A stretch of DNA of 64,000 nt, from positions 4,488,001-4,552,000 of the forward strand of contig BSBM01000386.1 of the NCBI GenBank assembly GCA_027924585.1, in the 5' to 3' direction. The notes beneath the pieces were generated by a model. It did not search any database. It had not been told where the DNA came from and saw only the letters and a list, made by a program, of their open reading frames with translations. Positions 1-11,514 of the stretch are shown here, one piece after another. The translations under genes and the position numbers were made by a program. Positions within the stretch are counted from its first letter, which is position 1. Each line of letters starts with the position of its first letter. The stretch comes from Larix kaempferi (Eukaryota > Streptophyta > Pinopsida > Pinales > Pinaceae).

Positions 1-992
1 GCTTTAACTGGCTTTGACATAGCTGGGTGATCTTTTCTCCACTGGAAACTCTTTCCAATAGTTTTCTCTATTTCTAATCATAGTCCTATCGAATGCGAGA
101 TATCTTTCTACTGAATGCTATGGAAGATAGTTGCTTGTCAAGCAATTGGCTTATTTGCTTCCGTTACTCCATTTTCTGTCGGTTGCATAAACTTTTTAAT
201 TTGGTTGCTCGCCTTAGTCAGCTGCTCTTCCTTTGGGGAAAACTAGAAGTCTTTGATGAAATTTTGTTTAAGTTCTTTCCAAACAAAGGTCTCGCCTCTT
301 GCTTCTTCCATCTTATACCATTTATTTGGAAATTCATTAAGCGTGTTTGGAAAGAGATGCGGCCAAGCTCTTTCATATGTATACCCTAGTCTCCTCCACT
401 CTTTTTTGCATTTGTCGATATGAGCTTCAGGATCTTGTCCCTGTGTAAAAGTCGGGATTTCTGCCCGAGCTATCAATTTTTGACCTCCAACTCTTCCAAC
501 AAAGTATGTTGATGCAACAGTCCATGTTTGGAGTCTAGTTTGGTGTGTGTCCCACCATCTCGCGGCTTGACCCGTAAACGTCTAGACCAAACTCTGCAAT
601 CTTCCTTGTTCTCCAACATGTTTCGAAACTTCCTCGATGTGTGCTGACAAAGATTCTCGTTCCTTGTAACACAACACAAGAGTATGTGTCGGTTCATTTT
701 TTGGTGATGCAAGAGTTGGATATTCATGAATTTTCCTCTCGAATATCTTCGAAATGGTCGAGATCGAAAAGCATTGCTTGAATTCCTTTTTAGAGATGGC
801 TTCTATTGTCTAGGATTCTTTTTCTTGAAGTTCATAATTTTCCAATTGCCAGTCGTAAAGTTCTGCATCGGAGTTATATCCGACTGATGCAGGGTATTCG
901 AGGTAGAGTTCTCCTTGTGCATTTGGTTTAACATAATCGTCATTATTATGTACTTGATATAGTTGTCTTATATCATTTTCGTCCTCCATAGG
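1..992 (-). pseudogene. Second Gag-type domain downstream of the protease, broken
   Basis: Below the protease, the minus strand reads an acidic linker from about 980 (NDDYVKPNAQGELYLEYPAS). It continues through one stop and a frame change into a Gag-like domain at 240-610: FTGQAARWWDTHQ, then PTFTQGQDPEAHIDKCKKEW, RRLGYTYERAWPHLFPNTL and ETFVWKELKQNFIKDF. The remainder reaches position 1 and includes FFPKEEQLTKA. The WW-containing start and the FIKDF end are typical of retrotransposon Gag. Finding it after a protease suggests a fused or recombined element, or an abutting second element whose boundary has decayed. Confidence 0.5.
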
Positions 993-1420
993 TTAAGACC
1001 ATGGTTCTCCGTGAGAATCTGGGAAGATTGGTACTATGACTTTTTTATCACTGCCTTTCAATTTAATGTGAACCTTATCAAGTGAGATCGAGGCTTTCAT
1101 TTTTCGGCCCCATGGTCGACCAACAAAGGTTGGAAAAGAACTAGCTCCATTCTTTGGATTTATGATCTCAAAATATACTTTTTTCTTGATGCCTTTTATG
1201 GGTGTTTCAACTTCTCTCCATACTCCAATCTGTTCAATCAGTCCTTGATCAACAAACTTCAAATAAATGCTTGATTCTTGCAATTGTGGTCGACCTAACT
1301 GATCCCAAGTATCATGAGTCATGATGTTAACTTGCGAACCAAAATCGAGTACGACTTGTCGAGCATGGTATCCGTGTATCTTGAGGTCGATGAGAGGTTC
1401 GGCATCGTTTTTATATTTTT
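993..1420 (-). pseudogene. Retropepsin-like aspartyl protease domain of element H
   Basis: The minus-strand frame from about 1405 contains VVLDFGSQVNIM, which matches the D-x-G active-site loop of retrotransposon proteases. It is followed by LKFVDQG and a flap-like segment, and then by FPTFVGRPWGR, which resembles the conserved ILGRPW region near the end of the domain. The catalytic aspartate is present. In LTR elements this protease cuts the Gag-Pol polyprotein. The frame ends at a stop at about 993. What follows is not reverse transcriptase but a linker and another Gag-type domain. Confidence 0.55.
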
Positions 1421-1427
1421 TATTTAG

Positions 1428-2549
1428 TCAGAAAATGTTTTTAGCTTGTCTTTGTGTGACAGATTTATTCTTGATATTATGCAACAAGTCAATTAATTTT
1501 CCGATAGCTTCTTCTTTAGTGATTACATTAAACAATTCATTAAGTGCTTCATGTCGACTTTCTTCATGATCTTCTTGTGTTTCCAATTCATAAAATATGT
1601 TGGATGCATTTTTAAAAAAATATTTGTGTTTAATAGGATTTGGATAATTCTCTTTGCTTATTACTTTGCTTATTTGTGGGTTGTCTTGACCAATGTGAGT
1701 GGCTTGTCTAGTTACAATTTTCAAATTCTTGGTCCTAATCACATCACATTTTGGAAGACACGAAAATACATTAACATTCCTTTTATTCGTTATTTTCTCA
1801 ATCATGATAGGGAAATCCTCCAAGAAGTGATCGCCTACCCCACATTTAGTACAAAATTTTAGATCCATTCGATCTTTATAGGGATAGTCAGCATGTCGGT
1901 GTTCTTCACTATGACAAGTATAACATTGTCCAGGTCGTCGAGGTCGGGGATCTTGACTTCCATTGCCACGACCTCGGCCTTGGTATCCTCCACATCGATA
2001 GTAGTTATCGTTCTGCCAATCATATCTCCTTCCATCATACCTTAGATTTCTATCATATCTATCATTCTGGTCATACCGATCATTTATTTCATTCCTTTCA
2101 TTTCGATCATATATGTTGTTTCCTTCATTTTTGTCATTTCCCTGCTCGATAGAATTTGTCTGGTACACCGCATGATAGTTCTGCTTGTTCTTAATATTTA
2201 CATGGCATTCTGCTATAGAATGAGTACTAAATTCACATGTCTGACACCATTTGGATTTCATATTCTTCAGATTGTATGGGCAGTCATTTATTGTATGTAA
2301 GTCATAGTCTTGACAGATATCACAGAAACATCTTGTTTGAACAAGTTAGACATCTTGTCGTTGATCCTCCATATGACAATTGTCTTTTGTATGTCCTAAA
2401 GTAGAACAATTTATACACCAAACTTCCGGTCCCTTTAAACTTATATCTTTGATAGACTGCTGCATACTATTTAGTCGCTCTTCAATGTGTCTATCGATAG
2501 GTACCAAAGGATATTCATCATCCATTTCAATTTCCAGGGCCTTTGTCAA
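1428..2549 (-). pseudogene. Multi-zinc-knuckle nucleocapsid region of element H
   Basis: At least five zinc-knuckle-like motifs follow the Gag core on the minus strand. They are CINCSTLGHTKDNC (about 2385-2430), CDICQDYDLHTINDC (about 2285-2330, one residue longer than standard), CQTCEFSTHSIAEC (near 2220-2250), CYTCHSEEH and CTKCGVGDH. The last two have lost their final cysteine (Y and F instead). Between them lies an Asn/Asp/Tyr/Arg-rich linker with RYDRN and NDRYD repeats, then a Gly/Arg-rich stretch. Such motifs bind nucleic acid. Typical plant gypsy Gags have one or two, so this many is notable. A frame change near 2300 separates the first two from the rest. Confidence 0.6.
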
Positions 2550-2559
2550 GGCGTCTTCT

Positions 2560-3467
2560 TATGAATTGACTTTCTACCAGCGGACACACACTTTGGTCTT
2601 TCGTATAAGTCCAACAATGAACCATTTGATTAATATTTTTTCTTCGATGCCGTAATTAATCTAGCTCAAGAGATCTTTAAACCTCTTGTCATATTCTTTG
2701 ACAGTCTCTGTCGGTCTTTGGACCGTTGTCTTCAATTTTTCGGCAGCCAGGTATTTTGCATCCGAAGTTCTAAAGAAAGATAGGAAGGTTTGCTTGATTT
2801 CTGCCTTCGTTTCATTTGGTGTTTTATCAATGTATCCCATGTACCATGTGAGTGCTCTTTTTCACAAAGAGCCAGCAAACTAAGCCATCTGTGGTTCTTC
2901 ACTAGCGATTAGATTGGTTGTCCATATTGATTCTCACATGAACCAATGTCGACTGGGATCTTCATCACCCTCATAAAACAGAAGGGGAGTTGTCATATGC
3001 AACATGTCTACTGCCTCAATCGATAAATCGACTGGTGGGGTCAGTGGATTATTACTGGAGACAGAATTAGGTGCTAAGATATCTTCAATGAGTGCTATTA
3101 CCAACTGATTATTGATAATACGTTCTCTACCTTCACTACCAGATTCTAGAACTTTTGTGGATTCATTGGGTGTCGAAAATCTACTTTCTTCTGTTGCTCC
3201 TATCGAAATCTAGGAAAAATTCTGCGCAATCGGGATTTCGCTTCTTTTCGGCGATTCCAATGAACTCAATGATTCACTCAATGTTGATAGTGGCAGGGGG
3301 GGTGCTTCTGCTTTCTCTGACTAAAGTAGGTGGAAGATTCTATTGGAAAACTCAGGCTGAAATGTCACCCAGTTTCCTTCTTTTGGTCAATGAATCAACA
3401 ATCTGTCGACTTCATCACCTTCATTACTTTGTCGATTCCAAATTACCAAATGGCCAGCATGGAGTCC
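2560..3467 (-). pseudogene. Gag core domain of element H, broken
   Basis: The minus strand reads a retrotransposon Gag domain in pieces. A block around 2930-3000 contains LLFYEGDEDPSRHWF. It is followed by ALTWYMGYIDKTPNETKAE (about 2805-2865) and then a segment ending near 2675 that includes PTETVKEYDKRFKDLL, the usual end of this fold. In-frame stops and frame changes interrupt it, and the N-terminal side is cut by copia element A at 3467. Gag forms the particle that packages retrotransposon RNA. This copy cannot make a full protein. The family call is by motif order only. Confidence 0.55.
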
Positions 3468-4115
3468 TGTTAAATTTTCAGAATTTACTTCAATATGATA
3501 TAGGATCTTAACTGAGAGAACAACATGTACATCAATTCTACAGCATATCAATCATGGACATAATAATGCAAGCACACAAGAGACACAGATTTTACTTGGG
3601 GAAAACCATAAAGGTGAAAAACCCCAATAACTTCCTCAGAGATAGATAGAGCAATGATACAACCAGAATACAAGAGATAGTCTTCTCCTAGCAGCAGATC
3701 CTCCTCCTCCACAAGTGCACCACTCTCCCAAGTGTGAGTGGGAGAATAGAATGTGTAAAATGAGAGAGAGACACACTCTCTATTTATACACTAACTTGAC
3801 TTGACCTTTACTCAATTAGGTCGGCCTCAACTTAACCACTTAACATAATGCTGACTGGGTCGACCCCCACTAGGGTTGTCTAATAACCCTTTGACCCACA
3901 TGGATGACCCCCAATAGGGTGGTCTAATAACCCTTTGACCCACATGACTTATACAGGGCCGAACCCAACAAGGTGGTCTAATAACCCATCAAGTATAAGT
4001 TACGATACTTACAATATAAATGACGACACTTCTGTATAGAGGAATAATAACATCTCTATAGGAATACAATATACATATATGTGAAATACATTCCGAAGTT
4101 ACATATACATCAACA
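3468..4115 (-). repeat. 3' LTR of copia element A
   Basis: 648 bp, TG..CA, homologous to 9814-10461 and to the LTRs of element C. On the minus strand it begins TGTTGATGTATATGTAAC. U3 contains a repeated block (3880-3988) built on GGTGGTCTAATAACCC, in three copies. A TATAAATA box on the minus strand lies near 3780-3787. Confidence 0.92.
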
Positions 4116-4125
4116 CTCCCTCTTA
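4116..4125 (-). other. Polypurine tract of copia element A
   Basis: The minus strand reads AAGAGGGAG immediately before the 3' LTR start TGTTGATG. This is where plus-strand DNA synthesis would be primed. Confidence 0.75.
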
Positions 4126-4374
4126 ACTAGGAAGGTATTTCTCGACATAGGTCTTCTAGCACAAGTCTTCTTCTCTGGATCATCATCACTGGAGAATCGT
4201 CATCGAGTCATCATCATCGTCACTACTGCTGCTATCTCAATCAATCTCTGAATCTACTCATCATTGGAAGTTCTACAGAGACAGTCCTTTTTCATACTGG
4301 ATGTAGGCCCACCACCTGCAGGTCTTCGCCATCACTGGCCATACTGTGGAATCCTCAGGACTTATTACGTGCGT

Positions 4375-4930
4375 CACAAAACCTGGCTGCAGCATCCCAG
4401 GCTATTACAAGCACACAACTCTACCTGTCGGATCTCCCAGGAACACATTACATGTGACCCATCACAAAACCTGGTTGAAGCATCCTAGGCTGTTACGAGC
4501 ACACAGCTCTACCTGTCGGATCTCCCAGGAGCACATTACATGTGATCTCACCACAAAACCTAGCTGAAGCATCCCAGGCTATTACAAGCACACAACTCTA
4601 CCTGTCAAATCTCCCAGGAGCACATTACATGTGGTCCACCACAAAACCTGGCTGAAGCATCTGAGGCCTTTTTCATCCTGTCCAGATCTCCCAGGAGAAA
4701 ATTACATGTGGTCATGGAAAAACCTGGCTGAAGCATCTGAGGCCCTTTTCATCCTGTCCAGATCTCCCAGGAGCAAATTACATGCCATAGGAAAAAACAT
4801 CGCAAGAGCATCTCAGGATGTTACGGGTACACAACTCCGACTTGAAGATCTCCCAGGGCACAAATTACATGTCCTCCCAAAGCAATGTCTCGAAAGAGAA
4901 TCCCAGGATGTTACGGGTAAACAACTCTGA
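4375..4930. repeat. Tandem repeat array of about 88 bp in copia element A
   Basis: Four units of about 88 bp start near 4375, 4464, 4552 and 4640, each with CACAAAACCTGG, AGCATCC, ATCTCCCAGGA and ATTACATGTG. They pass into shorter, decayed units up to 4930. The array lies between the RNase H remnant and the 3' LTR. Element C has a related array in the same place, so it is part of the family's 3' untranslated region. The open frames across it are repeat artefacts. Confidence 0.8.
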
Positions 4931-4959
4931 CCTATAGGATCTTCTAGACATGCTCATCT

Positions 4960-5450
4960 GCACAACCTGATCCACGGCCACAAAGTATCATCCTGATACT
5001 CACCATACATCATCTTGATGTACACATGATCATCCTGATCATCATCACTGCATCGTCCTGATGCATGTCATTTGGAGAAGCTCGTCATCCATGATCATCC
5101 TGATCATACAATGCATCCACCTGATGCATACCAAGTATCTACCTGATACATATCATCATACATGATCTACCTGATCATACAATGTATCCACCTGATACAT
5201 ACACAGATACATGATCCACACAATGTATCCACCTGATACATATCAACATACATGATCTCCGTATCCACCTGATACATATACAGATACATGGTCCAAGCAT
5301 CCAACATGATGCATATATATATAAATGATCCAACTGATCCTAACAAGCATCCAACATGATGCATATACATATATAGAGTAGTAACTGGAGCATCGTCTTG
5401 ATGCTCATCATCCATGATCCTCCTGATCATCATAGCATTGTCCTCTTCAG
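4960..5450. repeat. TGATCAT/CCTGAT-rich short repeat region in copia element A
   Basis: Interleaved short repeats built on CATGATCATCCTGATCAT, GTATCCACCTGATACATA and GCATCCAACATGATGCATAT. Many are locally self-complementary (TGATCA, ATGCAT). The region matches the larger 137-bp array of element C and continues the 3' untranslated region. Confidence 0.75.
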
Positions 5451-5749
5451 ATCATCTCATCGTCCACGAAGCACAACCTAGATGCACATCATCCAACACT
5501 TACACCACCGACATGGGAGAACACATCTACCACCATTCAGGGAAGGCTCCATCCCTTCCTTTTTCACCATGGGAGAACACATCTACCACCATGTGAAAAA
5601 TGGCTTAGAAATTACATCACGATCAAGGGAGAACACATCAACAATGTCAGAAAAGCTCATGTGCATCTTCATCTTCCAGACTCATCACTTCCCTTTGGAA
5701 GGAAACTCGATCTGAAGTGCACCAAGCCTCTCTCTGAAGTAATCAAACT

Positions 5750-6290
5750 GCACTCTGGCCAACGGCTTGGTCAATACATCTGCAACCTACTCATCTGTCG
5801 CAACATACTCTGCTTCGGCTGTACTCAGTGCTACGCAGGACTGCTTCCTGCTAAACCAAGAGATCACACTTGATCCCATACTGAAGCAACACCCGGATGT
5901 GCTCTTCCTATCTGTAGCACTTCCTGCCCAATCTAAATCAACATAAATCTGCAGGTTAAACTTTTGATTCGCATCATACTTGATCCCATAATCAACCGTA
6001 CCCTTCACGTACCTTAGAATATGCTTTACAGCAACTGGGTGAACATCTCTCGGATCCGTCGGGAACTGGCTCAATGTGTTCACTGCAAAGCAAATATTTG
6101 GTCTTGTGTTCGTCAGGTACATAGAGGACCCAATCATCTGATGATACATCATGACATCAACCGGATCAGATGAAGCATCACACAGAAGCTTCAGGTTCAA
6201 TTCCATAGGTGTGGCCATATCCTTGCAGTCCACCATCACGAACCTCTTCAGGATTTCTACTGCATACTTCCCTTGTCCAAGGGAGATTCC
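5750..6290 (-). pseudogene. Copia RNase H domain of element A, with an in-frame internal deletion
   Basis: The minus strand reads the end of reverse transcriptase and the RNase H domain: SSMYLTNTRPNICFAVNTL, YVDLDWAGSATDRKSTSGC and VALSTAEAEYVAT. Next to element C, it lacks 219 bp (73 codons) that would hold the SCEAVW, CDNQSCVKL and KHIEIKYHYIR motifs. The deletion breakpoints coincide with GCAACATAC, which occurs once here (5800-5808) and twice in C (26052 and 26271). RNase H removes the RNA strand after reverse transcription; without this half it cannot be active. Confidence 0.85.
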
Positions 6291-6830
6291 ATCTGCACTC
6301 TGTCACACCTCCATGCAAAAACAAATAGTGCATCATCTCCAAGTTCTTCATATCGAATTCGGCAGCAAGCTTCCTCTGCGTGTCGGCAATCAATCTATCC
6401 TCACCTGTTACAAACAGGTCATCCACATAGTAGTATCACTGGATTTCCTTCCTCAACCTTGTAGTGAAGGTTGGAATCCACTTTACTCTTGGTAAAGCCC
6501 AAATTGGATAGAAAGTTGTCTATCCTACCATACCAAGTTCTGCACATATATGACTCCCTGTCATGTGTCTCAGAACCAAGTGGCTGCTCCACGTACACTT
6601 CTTCTTCAACTACACCATTCAAGAAAGTGTATCTTCCTCTTCATCACTGCAGCATGCTTGATCTTGTAGATCCTCTTGGAAGTCACTACAGACTCCCCTT
6701 CAGGTCTTGGGACTGCATCCCAAACATCTTCATGATTGACTGGTACTCCTCGATCATGTCATTCTTCCCAAATCCTAGGAACTTCAATATCTTCAATATT
6801 TTCAATAGATAACTTTGTTCCTGAACAAAT
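6290..6830 (-). pseudogene. Copia reverse transcriptase fragment of element A
   Basis: Minus-strand pieces of a copia reverse transcriptase. From about 6625 downward they read EEEVYVEQPLG, then LGFTKSKVDSNLHYKVEEGN. The catalytic YVDDLFVTGEDRL is at about 6380-6430 but in a different frame from the preceding part, so a frameshift lies just before the active site. The N-terminal half is limited to short fragments near 6640-6800, and the first catalytic aspartate region is missing. Not functional. Confidence 0.75.
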
Positions 6831-9801
6831 GTTGTAGTCCTTCTTTTGTAGGTGATGGTATACGATCTTTCCTACACAACAAGTTAAATTGCATGATTAG
6901 AAAACATCTCATATTTTTCAGAACAAATTCTTACACAAAAAGAAATATGTCATACAGTCATGCAATTATCTTAGCCAATGCTTCAATACAACATTTATCC
7001 ATATTCTGTGACTTTCTAGATGCCTTCCAATCTACCAGAACATTGTTAAGAGTGTGCACAACTCCTAACATGTCAGCAAAGAGGTTTCATTCTAGATAAG
7101 TAGCAATGGAATGTTGTACAGTGCCATAGGCCACTTACCCATGTATATTAGTAGTATACTATTCATCAATGCAACTATTCTAATATGCATAATACACAAC
7201 CTAATTCTAGGAACATAAGCATATACATCATTGAATAACATTATGTAAGAAATGACAATTCAAATACTTATCTTTATTTGGTTACTGGGTGGACTCCCTC
7301 TGAATCTTTGCAACTCCATTTTGATGTGGATTGTGAGAAGTGGTCAACTCCCTCTGAATATCTGCATCCTTGCATAAACTACTGAAGTGTGCTCGTTTGC
7401 TTTCTTGCAGGAACAATTGGAGTGTGCTCCCTCTTGATCTTTGCTTCCTGGATTCCCTGTTCTTGAACTTATATCCATCCTTAATCACTATGCATGCTAT
7501 TAGTATCATCATTGTGTTATCCTTGAGGTCTCATACATAATCACACATTTATTAGTATAATCTTAATACTATCAAAACACAATAATCTTAAACATGTATA
7601 TTTATGATCATTCACATATAATAAACATTAGTATTCAAGGTTTCAGGGAAGTCTTCTTTTACTCATGCATATTCTTATTTGATCATAGGAATCTTCTGAT
7701 TAGTTAAATCATCAATGCATAAACCCGTGATTACTCAAACCTATACCTTCATTATTCTTCTGGTTAGTCATATCATCAATTATGGTAAGAAACATAATAT
7801 GCATATAGCCATGACTATTCAAACCTATGACTTCATGAATAATCATTATCAACAACACAATAGTATAAGATCCTAACACAAGGTAGGATTCTAGCTTGAT
7901 ATAGGAAAAACATGCCTGGATTAGCATGCTAGCTAGTTATGTCTAACATACCCGCATAATGTCTTATGGTTCTCTTCAGTGGCTTGTGCTAGTAACCTGC
8001 ATGTCTCGTAGGTTAACCATTGTAGGACCAAGTTATACATACCTCCAAAGTAGATCTTCTATGTGATCCATGACAATGGATGAATCTTTGTCTTCATGTC
8101 ACCATGATCATATGTTCTTGAAGTAGAACATGATTTGTCTTTCTTGGGGTACCTTTTATGTTAGCGAACAACATAAAACTCATACAACATCACAATGCAT
8201 TAGTACATTCATAAGTGTCAAAACCTTAATCAATGAATATCTTCTATTAAGGTGATACGACAAGTCTAGTAATTAATCAAGATTGTACTGTAATGATATG
8301 AAGACAAACATATGATAAACTTAACCATGAAAGATACCTGTAAGCCATACCTGTCAAGATTGCTTGTAATCTTCTTATGGAAGGCCTTAGCCTCATCTCC
8401 CTCTGAGATAGGAACTTCTTCACTCATGCAGGTGACCAATCCATCTTCTTCTAGGATTAACCCAATCCACTTGATTTGCAAGAACTGGACCTGGAGATGG
8501 ATTAGGGTTTGTCAAGGAAACCCCAAAAATTCAAACTTTGAATTTCAAACTTCCGAAAGGATAGAAATATGCGCCTTGATGAGCTAATCAAGTTGGTATA
8601 TTTAAAATTTGAAAACTGCAAAGTTTCACCCCTCGAAATTGCCTTTTAGATTTCTAGATTCACTTGGGAGGACCCTGAATTAGGGTTTGAGTTTCTGGGA
8701 GCTTCACCCAACCAAAATATTTGATTCAAAGCTCTAAGCTTCAATTTTTCTGAGGAGCTTCCAGCCGTGGTCACAGATTTCCAAAATTCCAAGTTTTGTA
8801 GAAGCCCTAATTTTCCATCTTTTCGATCAAAGTCCCAAACTGGGGTTTGATCAAGCCCAACCTTCTACCCAACCGAAAAATATGATCTTGGTCTCTAAAT
8901 TTCGATTTTGATGAGTAGCATCCAGTTGTGGTCTCCTATTAGAGAAATTCCAACTTTCTCCAAAGCCCTAAATTCCGGAAGCCATGAATGAAGGTGCTTA
9001 AAAATAATTTTTTTTTGACAGAAATATGTACCTGATTGTTTCTAGTGTAACTCTGGACTTTTCGATCCACGGGGTCTAAATTTTTTCTCTGAGATAGATT
9101 GACCTGTTATCTTTCCATCCCGATAGGTCTTCCCTCAATTGGATTCTCTAAGAGAGAGTTATGCCAAGTGTTGCAACGTGACCTTTTTATGGGATAATAC
9201 AGGAGAGCGAACTTGTACTACGTGCCACGTGTCACTGGTTCAACTTCTACCTCTGAAAATTTTTCTTCCGATAGCCTGACCTGTTATATTTCCATCCCGA
9301 TAGGTATGACCTCAATTGGATTCTCTGAGAGAGAATTATTCCAAGTGTCGCAACGTGACCTATTTATGGGATAGTATAGGAGAGCAAACGTGTACAGTGT
9401 TCCACATGTCATTGGTTCAACTTCGGCCTCTGAAAAACATTATTGAGATATCACATTCTGTGTAATACCTGTCACATTTTATGAAATTTCATTTGGAGCT
9501 TCCTATCCCAAGTTATGACGTTTTTCCCAAGGTCACCTAATTTTGACTTAGATCTGGAAGAGGCAGAAACCCTATATTGTACAAATCATAAATCACAAAT
9601 TACAATGAATTAGAGGTTTTCCTTTGGACACAAGGTACATGGAGATCTGATATTTGACCTGTAAACGTTTCAGATCCGACAAATTTGCCAAAATTGATTT
9701 ATAGCGAAAGTGCTACGATGACTGGTTTTTGCTATATCAAGCCCTAGGATCGTAAGTGCAACAAGTGTCATACATGCCATATCATGCCTTCTTTCAGGCT
9801 A
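6831..9801. other. Non-coding body of copia element A in place of gag, protease and integrase
   Basis: About 3 kb between the reverse transcriptase remnant and the priming site has no long open frame and no copia Gag, protease or integrase motif on either strand. The same sequence occupies 27360-30358 of element C, so it was part of the parent element. It includes a decayed repeat with TCATCAATTATGGTAAGAAA near 7690-7850 and a tandem 177-bp duplication (9101-9454). Its origin is unknown; a captured non-coding host sequence would fit. Confidence 0.7.
9101..9454. repeat. Tandem 177-bp duplication in the leader of copia element A
   Basis: Two units start near 9101 and 9278 with GACCTGTTAT and TTCCATCCCGATAGG. 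Each includes CTCAATTGGATTCTCT, GCAACGTGACCT and a site that is GCCACGTGTCAC in the first unit and decayed in the second. Element C carries the same duplication at about 29659-30010, so the duplication is ancestral to both insertions. Confidence 0.8.
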
Positions 9802-9813
9802 GCTCTGATACCA
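9802..9813 (-). other. Primer-binding site of copia element A
   Basis: The minus strand reads TGGTATCAGAGC directly after the 5' LTR. This is the standard plant copia priming site, complementary to the 3' end of initiator methionine tRNA. Confidence 0.92.
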
Positions 9814-10461
9814 TGTTAAATTTTCAGAATTTACTTCAATCTGATCTAGGATCTTAATTGAGAGAACAACATGTACAGCAAATCTACAGCATATCAATCA
9901 TGGACACAATAATTCAAGCACACAAGAGACACAAAGTTTACTTGGGGAAAACCATAAAGGTGAAAAACCCCAATAACTTCCTCAGAGATAGATAGAGCAA
10001 TGATATAACCAGAATACAAGAGATAGTCTTCTCCTAGTAGCAAAGCCTCCTCCTCCACAAGTGCGGCACTCTCCCAAGTGTGAGTGAGAGAATAGAATGT
10101 GTAAAATGAGAGAGAGACACACTCTCTATTTATACACTAACTTGACTTGACCTTTACTCAACTAGGTCAACCTCAACTTAACCACTTAACATAATGCTGA
10201 CTGGGCCGACCCCCACTAGGGTGGTCTAATAACCCTTTGACCCACATGGACGACCCCCAATAGGGTGGTCTAATAACCCTTTGACCCACATGACTTATAT
10301 AGGGCCGACCCCAACAAGGTGGTCTAATAACCCATCAAGTATAAGTTACGACACTTACAATATAAATGACGACACTTCCGTATAGAGGAATAATAACATC
10401 TCTATAGGAATACAATATACATATATGTGAAATACATTTTGAAGTTACATGTACATCAATA
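9814..10461 (-). repeat. 5' LTR of copia element A
   Basis: 648 bp, partner of the LTR at 3468-4115. The minus-strand TATAAATA box is at 10127-10134. The expected initial TG on the minus strand is TA because of a single C-to-T change at the outer end (10460). The adjacent AGTCC duplication confirms this end. Confidence 0.92.
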
Positions 10462-10466
10462 AGTCC

Positions 10467-11514
10467 TAGATATTCTTCGACAATGCCTTGCACTCGGATG
10501 CTCTGATTATGATGCAGTGGAGAAGGAGGAGTTATTACCTCAGATATATTAACTTGGAGAGCACTACCTCGCTCTATCCAGAAGTCTTCGTCCATCGGTG
10601 ACAGATATTCATCGATGCCCCAATCCTCACGGGATCGACTCGACTTTGCAAGATATCCTTCTGCATCTGTCACTATACCTGGTTCTCATTTCTTCTTGAG
10701 TGCACTAGCCTGCTCCTTCAGTTCTTCTCGTATTTTTATTCTCTTCTCCCATTCAATATTTTGGATGTCCAAAGTGCTTTTATGACTCATTGCTCCATCT
10801 TTTTTGAATTTGTCGGTTCTCTCACCGCTGGTCATGTCTCCTTTTCATATTTCAAACTATGTCATGAATCTACTCCATTAGAACATGTTTTGCCACCCCC
10901 CAATGCTATCCCGAAGTTCTCTTGGAAACTGCTGAAGTGCGGGACTTCATTTGCTCAGAAAATACTCCGACTTGCGCTCTTATATCAATTTCTTCCACTG
11001 ACGTTTTTTTTACTCCCAATTTGAGTTTGGAAGTGGTAGGAACAATAATGGTCACATCTCAACAATGTGCGCAACGCCTTTGTCGATAAAAAATTTGAAC
11101 AAAAGAGTCGGCAAGGAACACATGAATTGGATGGTGAGTTCGGTGAAAAATATTCGCCTTACGTCGTCAACAGATACACATTCTTCAACTGTGCATTCTT
11201 CACAGAACTCGTCAGCAATCTTCTTGCACCATTCAGACAGATCGGTAAGACCTCCATTGATCAGCTTCATGATTAATTCGCGCTCCTTTTCATATGCTTG
11301 TCTTCTCATCCATGAGTTTTTTCAGCATAAGTGGCATGGATTTCATGAATTTCTCATGAGTCTCAGAAAATAATTTCTCCCTTTCTTGGGAAATCGTCAA
11401 CTTGTTCCTACGCGCATAGTTTTGCAGGTAGTTAGCGATCTTTCTCTCCCATCATTCTTTAATCTCTTGTTCTAGTATCATTGATCATGCTCGCTATCAC
11501 TTTATGTATGCATC
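10467..11514 (-). pseudogene. Leader and degenerate gag N-terminus of element H
   Basis: Minus-strand fragments are open in short pieces only. One at about 11052-11309 is helical and charged, with a KERELIMKLINGG stretch. Another, entering at 10673 and continuing toward the copia A junction at 10466, is acidic (DEDFWIERGS). These resemble the N-terminal part of a Gag-like polyprotein, but I see no domain that fixes the identity. The gene resumes on the other side of copia A at 3467, since both sides carry the 5-bp duplication AGTCC. Confidence 0.35.

Larger units (their letters stand above)
3468..10461 (-). mobile_element. Copia element A, full length but internally defective
   Basis: A complete LTR-to-LTR Ty1/copia insertion on the minus strand. 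Both LTRs are 648 bp, with termini TG and CA; the outer end at 10461 has decayed to TA. A perfect 5-bp duplication AGTCC flanks it. Priming site and polypurine tract are both present. The only coding remnants are reverse transcriptase and RNase H (about 5750-6830). The interval to the 5' LTR (6830-9801) has no gag, protease or integrase. The LTRs differ at roughly 25-30 positions by eye, so this is an older insertion than its relative C. It sits inside element H. Confidence 0.92.

Noticed and set aside
4264-4930. Plus-strand open frames near the 3' LTR of element A
   Set aside because: They follow the 88-bp tandem repeats and have no domain or conserved start.
6831-9801. Host gene exons captured in copia A and C
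   Set aside because: Short open frames exist, but none is shared in frame between A and C with a recognisable domain, so I could not support a gene.
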